From positions 1 through 64,000 of the forward strand of contig JADJBV010000002.1 in assembly GCA_016703535.1 (NCBI GenBank): a stretch of 64,000 bases of DNA, in the 5' to 3' direction. The notes beneath the pieces were generated by a model. That model searched no databases and was not told the origin of the DNA. It saw only the letters and a program-made list of their open reading frames with translations. Made by a program: the position numbers and the translations under genes. Positions 1-8,529 of the stretch are shown one piece after another (position 1 is the first letter of the stretch; each line of letters begins with the position of its first letter). The stretch comes from Deltaproteobacteria bacterium (lineage in GTDB: Bacteria; Myxococcota; Kuafuiibacteriia; Kuafuiibacteriales; Kuafuiibacteriaceae).

Positions 1-298
1 AGCTCAACGGCGGCGTTGGTCGACGTCAGTCTCTTCTCTCGGGCGCCGCGGTCGGCTCTACATGTGGGTGAGGGTGCTCTCGGCGTCTGGTGATTGCCGA
101 TCGCGCGGTCGCTTGCTTGCCGCTGGCCGTCGCCTTCGGTGGGTTCAGCTGCCGCAATCGATCTCCACCCCTCGGTCAACGGGCCCGGTGCGGAGGGTGA
201 GCTTCCGACTGCGCCTTCGATGCCGCCCCGACGCAGTGCACTGGCGATGGCTGAACTCTCACCTGCTCGGAGCTTGGAGGTCCGCGACGTGGCGCACC
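1..298 (+). other. Non-coding cassette, family NC2 (partial, cassette 0)
   Basis: The window opens inside a cassette. This segment appears base-for-base identical to 14142-14439, the 3' half of cassette 12. No credible gene. Only the attC arm bases just after R'' differ between the two copies (AAC here, AAG there). Confidence 0.75.
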
Positions 299-377
299 GC
301 CCAACAACGCGTTGCAGCTGGCGTCCCCGGGGGGCTACGCTCCCCGGGGAACGCAGCTGAACGCAGAAGCGTTGGGC
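299..377 (+). repeat. attC1
   Basis: R'' GCCCAAC 299-305, core GTTGGGC 371-377, 79 bp. It has the long central hairpin with six G (CCCCGGGGGG). Confidence 0.95.
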
Positions 378-958
378 GGATGGGCCCGGATCAGGGAGAT
401 CAATCCTCCTCCGAGGTACATTCAAAAGAATCGATTAAATGGCGCAGTACTGGGGTTGCGGCTCTTGCTTCGAGCGACGCTGCCTCAAGTGGGCCGGAGG
501 GCGCGCAATCGGTGCCTGCTCGGACCCCGGTGAGGCCCTCCGGTGTGCTTGTCGAAGGCGGTGACCTCGCGATCTCGGTGCCAGGGCGGCATCTCGGTCC
601 GGCGCCGGGGCTGTCATCGAGTTCAGTCGCCGGGCCGTTGTGAGGGTCACGGCGGAGGAGACCTCGCAGGTGGCGTTGGTCGACGTCAGTCCCATCTCAT
701 CGGCGCCGCGGTCGGCTTTACATGTGGGTGAGGGTGCTCGCGGAGTTTTGTGATCGCCGATTGCGCGGTCGCTTGCTTGTCGCAGGCCGTCGCCTTCGGC
801 AGGTGTTGTTTCCCGAGTCTTAGCTCCGTCCGTCGTTCGGCGGGCCCGGGGCGGTGGCTGAACTCTCTCCGCGCCTTCGTCGCCGCCCCGCCGCAGTGCA
901 CCGGCGTTGGCTGAGCTCTCACCTGCTCGCAGCTTGGACGTCCGCGGTGTGGCGCACC
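378..958 (+). other. Non-coding cassette, family NC2 (cassette 1)
   Basis: Divergent NC2 copy. It keeps the AT-rich box around 427-439, the CCGGAGGGC / GCCCTCCGG inverted repeat between about 495 and 544, and the conserved CGGTCGGCTTTACATGTGG stretch near 708-726. Frames are open on both strands because of high GC, but none resembles a known protein. Confidence 0.75.
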
Positions 959-1035
959 GCCCAACAAGGCGTTGCAGCTGGCGGCCCCGGGGGCTACGCT
1001 CCCGGGGACCGCAGCTGAACGCAGAAGCGTTGGGC
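959..1035 (+). repeat. attC2
   Basis: R'' GCCCAAC, core GTTGGGC at 1029-1035, 77 bp, left spacer AAG. Confidence 0.95.
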
Positions 1036-1601
1036 ATGCAGAGTCGCTCGGTTCTTGGCGGGTGTTGCTCAACCTGGAGGGTTTTGAAGCCTCGGAGTTG
1101 AGCTTGGGTATCTTGTTGCGCTGAGGCCGGCCCGCTCGAGCGACGGCCGCCCCAACGTCCTCGTGCTTGTTGCGGCCAGCCCGCGTCCTTGAAGTAGGGC
1201 GGCGTTGAGTTCGAGCTATTGCAGGGGTCGATGGCTGAGGGCTGGCCGGGCTTCTATTGAGTGTCGCTGCCCTCCCGGCTGATCGCGGTGGTAGGGCCAC
1301 GGGCAGCTGGGCATCCGCGACGGGTCCAGGTGGTTGCTGTTCGCGGCCAGCCCAGTCCTTTCGGCAGGAGGCGGATCGCAGTCATCCCCGTCGCAAGCTG
1401 CCGCCATCGTTGAAGGGCTGGCCGGCCAGAGGTGTTTGACGCTGCTCCTCCTCTCGGTCGCTTGCGCTGATTGAGTGGCCGGCAGCTCGGCCGTGCCTCG
1501 GGGGACGTTGGGGCTCGCGGTTGGTCACTCGCCTTCTCTCGAGCGAAAGGCGGAGAAGGTTCTCCGGATCCAGAACGGAGCCTTAAGTTTGACCAGCCGA
1601 T
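1036..1601 (+). other. Non-coding cassette, family NC1 (cassette 2)
   Basis: Reference copy of the commonest family. It starts with a 21-codon micro-ORF (ATG at 1036, stop 1099-1101). Two tandem inverted repeats follow, each closed by GGCCAGCCC / GGGCTGGCC: 1174-1182 with 1239-1247, and 1345-1353 with 1415-1423. The two halves resemble each other, as if by internal duplication. Near the 3' end GGAGAA-GG-TTCTCC forms a further hairpin. No conventional gene. Confidence 0.75.
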
Positions 1602-1681
1602 GCCCAACAAGGCGTTGCAGCTGGCGGCCCCGGGGGGCTACGCTCCCCGGGGAACGCAGCTGAACGCAAGCAGCGTTGGGC
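1602..1681 (+). repeat. attC3
   Basis: R'' GCCCAAC, core 1675-1681, 80 bp; right spacer AAGCAGC, the form that usually travels with NC1 cassettes. Confidence 0.95.
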
Positions 1682-2261
1682 GGATGGACCCGGATCAGGG
1701 AGACCAATCCTCGTCGGAGGTACATTCACAAGAATCTATTGAATGGCGCCATGCTGGAGTCGCGGCTTCTGCTTCGGGCGGAGCCGCCCCAAGTGGGCCG
1801 GAGGGCGCGAATTTCGGCGCTGGCTCTGGGACTTGGTGGGGCCCTCCGGCTGTGGTTATCGCCGGCGGTGGCTTCGCGCTCGCGGTGCCAGGGCGGCTTC
1901 TCCATCCGGCGCCGGGGCTCTCTTTGCGCCGGGGCGCCGGGCCGCTGTGAGGGTCGCGGCCTGCGAGAGCTCCGCGGCGGTGGTGGCCGACGTCAGTCCG
2001 GTATCACCGGCGCCGCGGTCGGCTTTACATGTGGCTGAGGTGCTCGCGCCGTCTGGTGGTTGCCGATTGCGCATCGCTTGCTTCCCGCTGGCCGCTGCCT
2101 TCGGCCGGTCTTGTCGTCGGGACCCCACTGTCCCTCGGTCTTTGGGCCCGGGTCGGCGCTTGGACTACGTCTGCGCCTTCGTTGCCGCCCCGACGCAGTG
2201 CACTGGCGTTGGCTGAACTCTCACCAACTCAGAGCTTGGTCATTCCGCGACGTGACGCACC
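1682..2261 (+). other. Non-coding cassette, family NC2 (cassette 3)
   Basis: Hairpin arms CCGGAGGGC 1798-1806 and GCCCTCCGG 1841-1849. It is nearly identical to cassette 5 on the other side of the peptidase cassette, apart from a 1-bp indel near 2038 and a few substitutions. A frame of about 89 codons opens at 1684 but is not kept in all family members. Confidence 0.75.
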
Positions 2262-2337
2262 GCCCAACAAGGCGTTGCAGCCGACGGTCCCGGGGGCTAC
2301 GCTCCCGGGACCGCAGCTGAACGCAGAAGCGTTAGCC
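2262..2337 (+). repeat. attC4 (core GTTAGCC)
   Basis: R'' GCCCAAC; the core at 2331-2337 is GTTAGCC, belonging to the next cassette, whose own R'' is the complementary GGCTAAC. Left arm GCAGCCG has one mismatch to the right arm. Confidence 0.92.
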
Positions 2338-2354
2338 CGACAGGAGATGAGCCG

Positions 2355-3209
2355 TTGCAAGTTCAACCACTGACCACCGCCGAGATGATGGCCTACGGCA
2401 CCGTTCGCCTTGAATGCGAGAGGGCAGATGGCACGAAGAGCACCGGAACGGGCTTCTTCTTCCACTTCGCTCGGAAGGGTGACGGTCATGTTCCGACCGT
2501 CATCACCAACAAACATGTTGTCGAAGGCGCGAAGCGCGGGAAGTTCCTCCTCACGCGCCTGGCGGCCGGCGGCGGGCCTCAAAGAGGTTCCACCCTACCG
2601 GTTGTCGTTGACGATTTCGAGAAGCAGTGGATCGCGCATCCGGATCCAGCAGTCGACTTGTGCGTCATGCCAATTGCGCCGCTCGTAAAGCAGGCGGAGC
2701 AGCAGCAGCAGAACTTCTTCACAGTACCATGCGGCATCGATCTGATCCCATCAGATTCGGAGCTGCAGGACCTCGATCAGATCGAGAACGTTACGATGGT
2801 AGGATACCCGAACGGACTTTGGGACCAGACTCACAACATGCCTGTGTTCCGCCGCGGAATCACCGCGACACACCCGGCTCTCGACTGGAACGGGAAACCG
2901 GAGTTCATGATCGACGCCGCGTGCTTTCCAGGGTCAAGTGGGAGCCCAGTCTTTCTCTATGATAAGAGCGGCTACGTGGATAGACGTGGAACGACCGTGC
3001 TGGGCGCAGGGAGACTCAAGTTGCTCGGAGTGCTGTATGCTGGCCCGCAGCACATAGCGGGCGGAGCGATCGTCATGGCGCCAGCTCCGACTTCACTGAC
3101 CCCGACGCCGGTCACGCCTATCCCGTTAAACCTGGGACTCGTAGTCAAGGCGAAGACGCTGCACGCCTTCGAGGCCCAATTCGCCGCCTTGAACGCCGGA
3201 GCGGGCTAA
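2355..3209 (+). CDS. Trypsin-like serine peptidase (cassette 4)
   Basis: A 284-residue chymotrypsin-fold protein. The catalytic triad is visible as His54 in TNKHVV, Asp101 in PAVDLCV and Ser195 in FPGSSGSPVF. A GYPNG segment and the late GVLYAG strand also fit the fold. There is no signal peptide, so it probably acts in the cytoplasm. I chose the TTG at 2355 because AGGAG lies 8 bases upstream; the nearby ATG at 2347 is out of frame. Only gene in its cassette; the stop codon TAA lies inside the R'' box of attC5 (GGCTAAC). The target is unknown. Cytoplasmic trypsin-like proteins occur in some antiphage modules, but nothing here proves that role. Confidence 0.85.
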   Translation: MQVQPLTTAEMMAYGTVRLECERADGTKSTGTGFFFHFARKGDGHVPTVITNKHVVEGAKRGKFLLTRLAAGGGPQRGSTLPVVVDDFEKQWIAHPDPAVDLCVMPIAPLVKQAEQQQQNFFTVPCGIDLIPSDSELQDLDQIENVTMVGYPNGLWDQTHNMPVFRRGITATHPALDWNGKPEFMIDAACFPGSSGSPVFLYDKSGYVDRRGTTVLGAGRLKLLGVLYAGPQHIAGGAIVMAPAPTSLTPTPVTPIPLNLGLVVKAKTLHAFEAQFAALNAGAG

Positions 3210-3280
3210 CAACGCGTTGCAGCTGACGGCCCCGGGGGCTACGCTCCCGGGGACCGCAGCTGAACGCAGGAGCGTTGGGC
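3204..3280 (+). repeat. attC5 (R'' GGCTAAC)
   Basis: R'' GGCTAAC 3204-3210 is the exact complement of the cassette's own core GTTAGCC at 2331; core GTTGGGC 3274-3280. Confidence 0.95.
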
Positions 3281-3861
3281 GGATGGACCCGGATCAGGGA
3301 GACCAATCCTCGTCGGAGGTACATTCACAAGAATCTATTGAATGGCGCCATGCTGGAGTCGCGGCTTCTGCTTCGGGCGGAGCCGCCCCAAGTGGGCCGG
3401 AGGGCGCGAATTTCGGCGCTGGCTCTGGGACTTGGTGGGGCCCTCCGGCTGTGGTTATCGCCGGCGGTGGCTTCGCGCTCGCGGTGCCAGGGCGGCTTCT
3501 CCATCCGGCGCCGGGGCTCTCTTTGCGCCGGGGCGCCGGGCCGCTGTGAGGGTCGCGGCCTGCGAGAGCTCCGCGGCGGTGGTGGCCGACGTCAGTCCGG
3601 TATCACCGGCGCCGCGGTCGGCTTTACATGTGGCTGAGGGTGCTCGCGCCGTCTGGTGGCTGCCGATTGCGCGTCGCTCGCTTCCCGCTGGCCGCTGCCT
3701 TCGGCCGGTGTTGTCGTCGGGACCCCACTGTCCCTCGGTCTTTGGGCCCGGGTCGGCGCTTGGACTACGTCTGCGCCTTCGTTGCCGCCCCGACGCAGTG
3801 CACTGGCGTTGGCTGAACTCTCACCAACTCAGAGCTTGGTCATTCCGCGACGTGACGCACC
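3281..3861 (+). other. Non-coding cassette, family NC2 (cassette 5)
   Basis: Near-duplicate of cassette 3. Together they bracket the peptidase cassette, suggesting duplication of one of them around cassette 4. Confidence 0.75.
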
Positions 3862-3937
3862 GCCCAACAAGGCGTTGCAGCCGACGGTCCCGGGGGCTAC
3901 GCTCCCGGGACCGCAGCTGAACGCAGAAGCGTTGGAC
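3862..3937 (+). repeat. attC6 (core GTTGGAC)
   Basis: R'' GCCCAAC, core GTTGGAC 3931-3937, 76 bp. Confidence 0.93.
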
Positions 3938-3977
3938 GGACCTAGGCACTCGATGCAGCGCGGGCTCAGCCCTTGGG

Positions 3978-4451
3978 ATGAAACGACCCAACCAAAGCAC
4001 ACGCAAGCCCGTTGACGCGCTTACGGCGCTTGATCTCGCCACGTTTCCCGTCTGGGAGTACGCTATGGATGAGGAAAGCCTGCCTGGTCACGATGAGACA
4101 TGGGTAAGACCAACCACGCGTCGCCACCTCGTACGCGGTCTCTATTCGCAGCTGGTGGCGACACAATTCTCAACGCCACGCGGGGACTCTCTCGTGGGGT
4201 TCATGGTGGTTTCGACATCCGAGCGTGTCCCCGCAATTTCGTCCGGTGCACTTGTGCAGCCGGGATACCTCCCGCTTCCGGCGTTGTCGCGTGCTAGCGC
4301 GGTTGCGTGTGGTGCCGCGGCGGACCTTGAGATTCGACGCAATCTCTTGCGCCGGATCCGACGACGAGAGCACACGACGTTTCCACTGAGGTATCGCCTC
4401 CAAGCGTCAATCGGACGAGGCTCGGTTCTATGCGAAGGCCAGGTCCTGTGA
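3978..4451 (+). CDS. Conserved hypothetical protein, cassette 6 (copy 1 of 3)
   Basis: A 157-residue soluble protein. The N-terminal segment (ALDLATFPVWEYAMDEE ... DETWVRPT) resembles a family of hypothetical proteins that I recall from integron cassettes in other bacteria; its function is unknown to me. The middle is hydrophobic beta-rich (LVGFMVVST) and the C terminus basic. The other copies, at 18930 and 21537, appear identical over the whole 520-bp cassette. The ATG was taken because the frame starts cleanly about 40 bases into the cassette; no strong ribosome site is visible. Confidence 0.75.
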   Translation: MKRPNQSTRKPVDALTALDLATFPVWEYAMDEESLPGHDETWVRPTTRRHLVRGLYSQLVATQFSTPRGDSLVGFMVVSTSERVPAISSGALVQPGYLPLPALSRASAVACGAAADLEIRRNLLRRIRRREHTTFPLRYRLQASIGRGSVLCEGQVL

Positions 4452-4457
4452 AACGCC

Positions 4458-4534
4458 GTCCAACAACGCGTTGCAGCTGACGGCCCCGGGGGCTACGCTC
4501 CCGGGGACCGCAGCTGAACGCAGGAGCGTTGGGC
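4458..4534 (+). repeat. attC7 (R'' GTCCAAC)
   Basis: R'' GTCCAAC matches the core GTTGGAC at 3931; core GTTGGGC 4528-4534. Confidence 0.95.
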
Positions 4535-4666
4535 AGACAAGCGGACCAGAGCAAAGCCAGAACCGTTTGCCGAAGACCAAATGAACGGGCCGGCGTCCCG
4601 GAAGTGCAGGCTGCGTATTCTCCGTCGTTTGCCCTCCGGCCACTTCCATATTATTGATCATCCGAA

Positions 4667-5218
4667 GTGCAACGCACCGTCGGAAGGGTTTGGTCGGCAT
4701 TCCTAAACACTAACGGGATCGTCCTGTCGGCTGGTGGTGTCATTATCTCGGTGCTCTCGTGGGTGGTTCCCTTGACGGACTCGAGCGTACCGATTCGTGT
4801 CGTGATCGGCGCCGGTGTTCCACTCGTGGTTCTGGCGGCGCTCCTCCTCATTGCTTTGGTGAACGCCATTTATGTCCTCCTCCGAGAAGGCACCGAAATT
4901 CCGAAAGCGATCTACGGCACAAAAGACCAAGACGGTCGACCGATAGTTCTACTGGAATCGTCGGTTATGTTCACTCACGACGCAGCCGTCAGCGTGTACT
5001 TCCGCAATGCCCATGATTTTGAAGAATTGGTTGGCTATGGTGTGGTTCGGAACATCCAACAAGATGGGAAAATCCAAGTGCTCTTCGAGATTGTTGGTGC
5101 CACGGAGGAGGCATCCAAGGTGATGAGCAATGATAAGGCAATACTTGAACGGATTCGTGTAAAACCGACCATTCCTCGTTCAGCCCTTGCCCTCCTGGGG
5201 AGTAAGCCAGATGCCTAG
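4667..5218 (+). CDS. Membrane protein, first gene of a two-gene cassette (cassette 7)
   Basis: 183 residues with two hydrophobic helices at about 17-37 and 45-70, then a soluble C-terminal domain rich in beta-type sequence (YGVVRNIQQDGKIQVLFEIV). It probably sits in the inner membrane with that domain in the cytoplasm. The GTG start at 4667 has only a weak upstream purine stretch, so the start is uncertain. It overlaps the next gene by 8 bases, implying translational coupling. I do not recognise the family. Confidence 0.65.
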   Translation: MQRTVGRVWSAFLNTNGIVLSAGGVIISVLSWVVPLTDSSVPIRVVIGAGVPLVVLAALLLIALVNAIYVLLREGTEIPKAIYGTKDQDGRPIVLLESSVMFTHDAAVSVYFRNAHDFEELVGYGVVRNIQQDGKIQVLFEIVGATEEASKVMSNDKAILERIRVKPTIPRSALALLGSKPDA

Positions 5219-5639
5219 CGAAAAGCGCGACCCGGTGGATGCGATCGTTGTGGACGTTGCGGACGATGAGCACCGAGTGACAATCAATCGAGGGTCACTG
5301 GACGGCGTAAAACTCGACCATAGATACCTTGTGTACGAACTTGGTAGAGACGATATCATCGATCCGGAGTCCGGCGAGTCGCTGGGTAGGCTCGAGATAG
5401 TGAAGGGCACCGGCATCGTTATCCATGTGCAGGAACGGATGTCGACGATTCAGTCAGATCGTACGGCAAAGTCTAGTTCGCGGCGAATCGTGAGGCGCCC
5501 CTCCAAGGCAATGCAGAGCCTCCTCTCAATTGCTGCTGGGTTTCCGCAGGAGGAGGAGGAGTTGCAAAACCTCCCGCCCAGCGAACTTCCGTTCGATTCG
5601 CCCAAGAAGGGCGACCATGCTAAGCGCGTCAACGCGTAG
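5211..5639 (+). CDS. FlgT-C-like hypothetical protein, second gene of cassette 7
   Basis: 142 residues. Residues about 8-75 (VTINRGSLDGVKLDHRYLVY ... IDPESGESLGRLEIVKG) follow the pattern of the small beta domain seen at the C terminus of flagellar FlgT and related proteins; this is motif resemblance only. The C-terminal 70 residues are polar and probably disordered. The ATG at 5211 lies inside the end of the upstream membrane-protein gene, so the two products probably work together, perhaps this one binding the membrane partner's cytoplasmic domain. Confidence 0.65.
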   Translation: MPSEKRDPVDAIVVDVADDEHRVTINRGSLDGVKLDHRYLVYELGRDDIIDPESGESLGRLEIVKGTGIVIHVQERMSTIQSDRTAKSSSRRIVRRPSKAMQSLLSIAAGFPQEEEELQNLPPSELPFDSPKKGDHAKRVNA

Positions 5640-5649
5640 CCGTGTTGCT

Positions 5650-5726
5650 GCCCAACAAGGCGTTGCAGCTGTCGGCCCCGGGGGCTACGCTCCCGGGGAC
5701 CGCAGCTGAACGCAGGAGCGTTGGGC
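5650..5726 (+). repeat. attC8
   Basis: R'' GCCCAAC, core GTTGGGC 5720-5726. The right spacer contains AGGAG 8 bases before the ATG of the micro-ORF in cassette 8. Confidence 0.95.
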
Positions 5727-6294
5727 ATGCAGAGTCGCTCGGTTCTTGGCGGGTGTTGCTCAACCTGGAGGGTTTTGAAGCCTCGGAGTTGAGCTTGGGT
5801 GTCTTGTTGCGCTGTGGCCGGCCCGCTTGAGCGACCGCCGCCCCAACGTCCTCGTGCATATTGCGGCCAGCCCGCGTTCTTGAAGTAGGGCGGCGTTGAG
5901 TTCGAGCCATTGCAGAAATCAATGGCTGAGGGCTGGCCGGGCTTCTATTGAGTGTCGCTGCCCTCCCGACAGCTCGCGGTGGTAGGGCCACGGGCAGCTG
6001 GGCTTCGGGCAGGGGTCCAGGTAGTTGCAGTTCGCGGCCAGCCAAGTCCTTTGCGGCAGGAGGCGGATCGCATTCATCCCCGTCGCAAGCTGCCGCCATC
6101 GTTGAAGGGCTGGCCGGTCAGAGGTGGTTGACGCTGCTCCTCCTCTCGGTCGCGTGCGCCTTTTGAGTGGCCGGCAGCTCGGCCGTGCCGCGGGGGGACG
6201 TTGGGGCTCGAGGTCGGGCACGCGCCCTCTCTCGAGCGAGAGACGGAGAAGGTTCTCCGGATCCAGAACGGAGCCTTAAGTTTGACTAGCCGAT
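5727..6294 (+). other. Non-coding cassette, family NC1 (cassette 8)
   Basis: Both GGCCAGCC / GGCTGGCC inverted repeats are present, plus GCTCGAG ... CTCGAGC near 6206-6238. The micro-ORF is intact. No other gene. Confidence 0.75.
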
Positions 6295-6372
6295 GCCCAA
6301 CAAGGCGTTGCAGCTGGCGGCCCCGGGGGCTTACGCTCCCGGGACCGCAGCTGAACGCAAGCAGCGTTGGGC
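6295..6372 (+). repeat. attC9
   Basis: R'' GCCCAAC, core 6366-6372, 78 bp; loop form GGCTTACGCT. Confidence 0.95.
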
Positions 6373-6400
6373 CGACCAGAGACTGTGGCGAAATCCGCCA

Positions 6401-6428
6401 TTGACCTAGTCCGCCAATGGCGTACGAT
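6401..6428 (+). promoter_or_regulatory. Promoter for brnT
   Basis: TTGACC (6401-6406), 16-base spacer, TACGAT (6423-6428). Transcription would begin around 6435, making the GTG at 6438 a near-leaderless start. Confidence 0.5.
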
Positions 6429-6731
6429 AGCAGTGGTGTGCGCTTCGAATGGGATGAAGCCAAGAACGTCGCCAATCAGCGAAAGCATGGCGTTTCCTTT
6501 GAGGAAGCATGCGAGCTCTTCGGTGAAGGCAACGAGTACCTCGAGGTGTTCGACCAGGAGCACTCGGACGATGAGGATCGCTTCGTTTGCATTGGGCCCA
6601 TCGAGCGTGGCATCGTGCTGGTCGTCAAAACGGAGCCTGCCGAAGATTCAATTCGGATTGTTTCCGCGAGGTTCGCGACAAAGCGGGAGTCCAGCATGTA
6701 CACGGACTTCCTCCGAGGGCTGGACGAATGA
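6417..6731 (+). CDS. brnT: BrnT-family toxin (cassette 9)
   Basis: 104 residues with the BrnT hallmark FEWDEAKNVANQRKHGVSFEEA near the N terminus and IRIVSARFATKRES at the C-terminal end. BrnT proteins are RelE-fold ribonuclease toxins. Most family members begin just before FEWD, so the GTG at 6438, right behind the predicted promoter, may be the true start. The stop codon overlaps the next ATG (ATGA), forming a toxin-antitoxin operon. The partner is an XRE-type regulator rather than a classic BrnA. Confidence 0.9.
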   Translation: MAYDSSGVRFEWDEAKNVANQRKHGVSFEEACELFGEGNEYLEVFDQEHSDDEDRFVCIGPIERGIVLVVKTEPAEDSIRIVSARFATKRESSMYTDFLRGLDE

Positions 6732-7018
6732 ATGACATCCCAGAGCTGACGGAGGCTGACTTCGCACGAGCCATCCCGGCGCGCCTGCGAAGACGGATGA
6801 TCCAAGGCGAATTCGACTCAGGCGCCGACATTGCCGCCCTGCGGCGATTCGTGGGCCTTACCCAGGCTTTGTTTGCGAAGGCGATGGGCATCAGCGTCCA
6901 TACACTTCGGAATTGGGAGCAGGGCCGGCGCAAGCCCGATGGGCCTGCCATCAGTCTGCTCAGAATCGCGGCCCGACATCCCCGCATCCTTCGAGAGAAT
7001 CTAGAGTCGGCTGCGTAG
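6728..7018 (+). CDS. XRE-family helix-turn-helix antitoxin (cassette 9)
   Basis: 96 residues. The helix-turn-helix spans about 44-75 (LRRFVGLTQALFAKAMG ... TLRNWEQGRRKPDG), typical of HigA/NadS-like antitoxins. It overlaps brnT by 4 bases. It probably neutralises BrnT and represses the operon promoter at 6401-6428. Confidence 0.88.
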   Translation: MNDIPELTEADFARAIPARLRRRMIQGEFDSGADIAALRRFVGLTQALFAKAMGISVHTLRNWEQGRRKPDGPAISLLRIAARHPRILRENLESAA

Positions 7019-7027
7019 CCGAAGGCG

Positions 7028-7104
7028 GCCCAACAACGCGTTGCAGCTGACGGCCCCGGGGGCTACGCTCCCGGGGACCGCAGCTGAACGCAGAAGCGTT
7101 GGAC
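7028..7104 (+). repeat. attC10 (core GTTGGAC, unmatched)
   Basis: R'' GCCCAAC; core GTTGGAC 7098-7104. The next attC has GCCCAAC instead of the expected GTCCAAC, so this cassette has lost its 3' end. Confidence 0.94.
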
Positions 7105-7400
7105 GGACAAATCCCCGGAACTCGAGGAGAGATGTCGAACCAGAACATGGGTCGGCCTCCGCAGGATCGGGACTTGGTAGCGGGACATGGCGCCAGGCTG
7201 GGATTGAGCTGGGTACCGTCCACTTCCGTGCTCAGGCTGGGGGTTGGGGTGCAGCCGCAGATCTGAGCCAAAGCAGGGTCGCAAGCCGAGCCCAAGCTGC
7301 GGGCCCCAAGGCGGATCGGTGCTTCCGGCCGGCATCTCGGTAACGCGATATCGCAGTTATGCGATGGTGGGCGCAGTCAGAAGCTCGCCCCTTCGGTTCG
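7105..7400 (+). other. 5' part of a non-coding NC4 cassette, cut by IS21 (cassette 10)
   Basis: Matches the first 296 bases of cassette 41 (34880 onward) almost base for base. The match stops at the IS21 end at 7401, after ...CCTTCGGTTCG. The remaining NC4 sequence is not found on the far side of the IS. Confidence 0.8.
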
Positions 7401-8529
7401 TGCGGATTTCGGGGCATCGTGGACACCGAGATCGGGGCATCGTGGACACCGAGATCGGGCATCGTGGACACCGAGATCGGGCATCGTGGACACCGAGATC
7501 GGGCATCGTGGACACCGAGATCGGGCATCGTGGACACCCAGACCGTGGGTCGACTCGAGGCCGATGACGCGAGTGGAGTGACGTCGAACCGTCGTTTCCC
7601 CAAGCGCAGCGAGGATCAGTCTCGGCGCATGGCAACGGAGCGACTGACGATGAGAAAGACCAGAGAGATCCTGAGGCTTCGGTGGAGCCTCGGGAAGAGC
7701 ACAAGACAGACTGCCGCCGCCGTCGGCGCCAGCACCGGCGTCGTGGGCAAGGCGACCAGCCGCGCAGAGGCCGCTGGGCTCGATTGGGCCGCGGTCGAGG
7801 CACTCGACGACGGCCAGCTTGAGCGTCGGCTCTACGGCGAGCCAGCAGCGCCGGGGTCGATCCGGCCGGAGCCTGACCCCCGGCACATCCACCAGGAGCT
7901 CAAGAAGCCGGGCGTGACGCTCGAGCTTCTGCACCTGGAGTACATCGAGGAACACCCGTCAGGGCTTCAGTACACAGCGTTCACAGAGCGCTACCGGGCC
8001 TGGAAGAAGCGGCATGGCCTGACGATGCGGCAGTCCCAAAAGGCAGGCGAGAAGATGTACATCGACTTCTCCGGCAAGAAGCCGCAGTTGGTCGACCGGA
8101 ACACCGGCGAGGTCATCGAGGTCGAGCTGTTCGTCGCTGCGCTCGGAGCATCGAGCTACACGTACGTGGAGGCGACGCGGACCCAGGCGATCGCAGATTG
8201 GGTCCTGGCCCACGACCACGCGGTAGCGTACTTCGGCGGCGTCGCCGAGGTCTGGGTGCCAGACTGCCTCAAGAGCGCGGTGACGCGCGCAGACCGCTAC
8301 GTGCGGATTTCGGGGCATCGTGGACACCGAGATCGGGGCATCGTGGACACCGAGATCGGGCATCGTGGACACCGAGATCGGGCATCGTGGACACCGAGAT
8401 CGGGCATCGTGGACACCGAGATCGGGCATCGTGGACACCCAGACCGTGGGTCGACTCGAGGCCGGTGACCCGAGTGGAGTGACGTCGAACCGTCGTTTCC
8501 CCAAGCGCAGCGAGGATCAGTCTCGGCGC

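Noticed and set aside
1684..1950. 89-codon frame in NC2 (DPDQGDQSSSEVHS...)
   Set aside because: Stopped early in cassette 11 and without its stop in cassette 12; silent and replacing changes are about equal, so no clear protein selection.
7414..7538. Six 22-bp repeats resembling a small CRISPR or minisatellite
   Set aside because: They are the internal end repeats of the IS21 element and recur identically at the end of the nested copy; there are no variable spacers.
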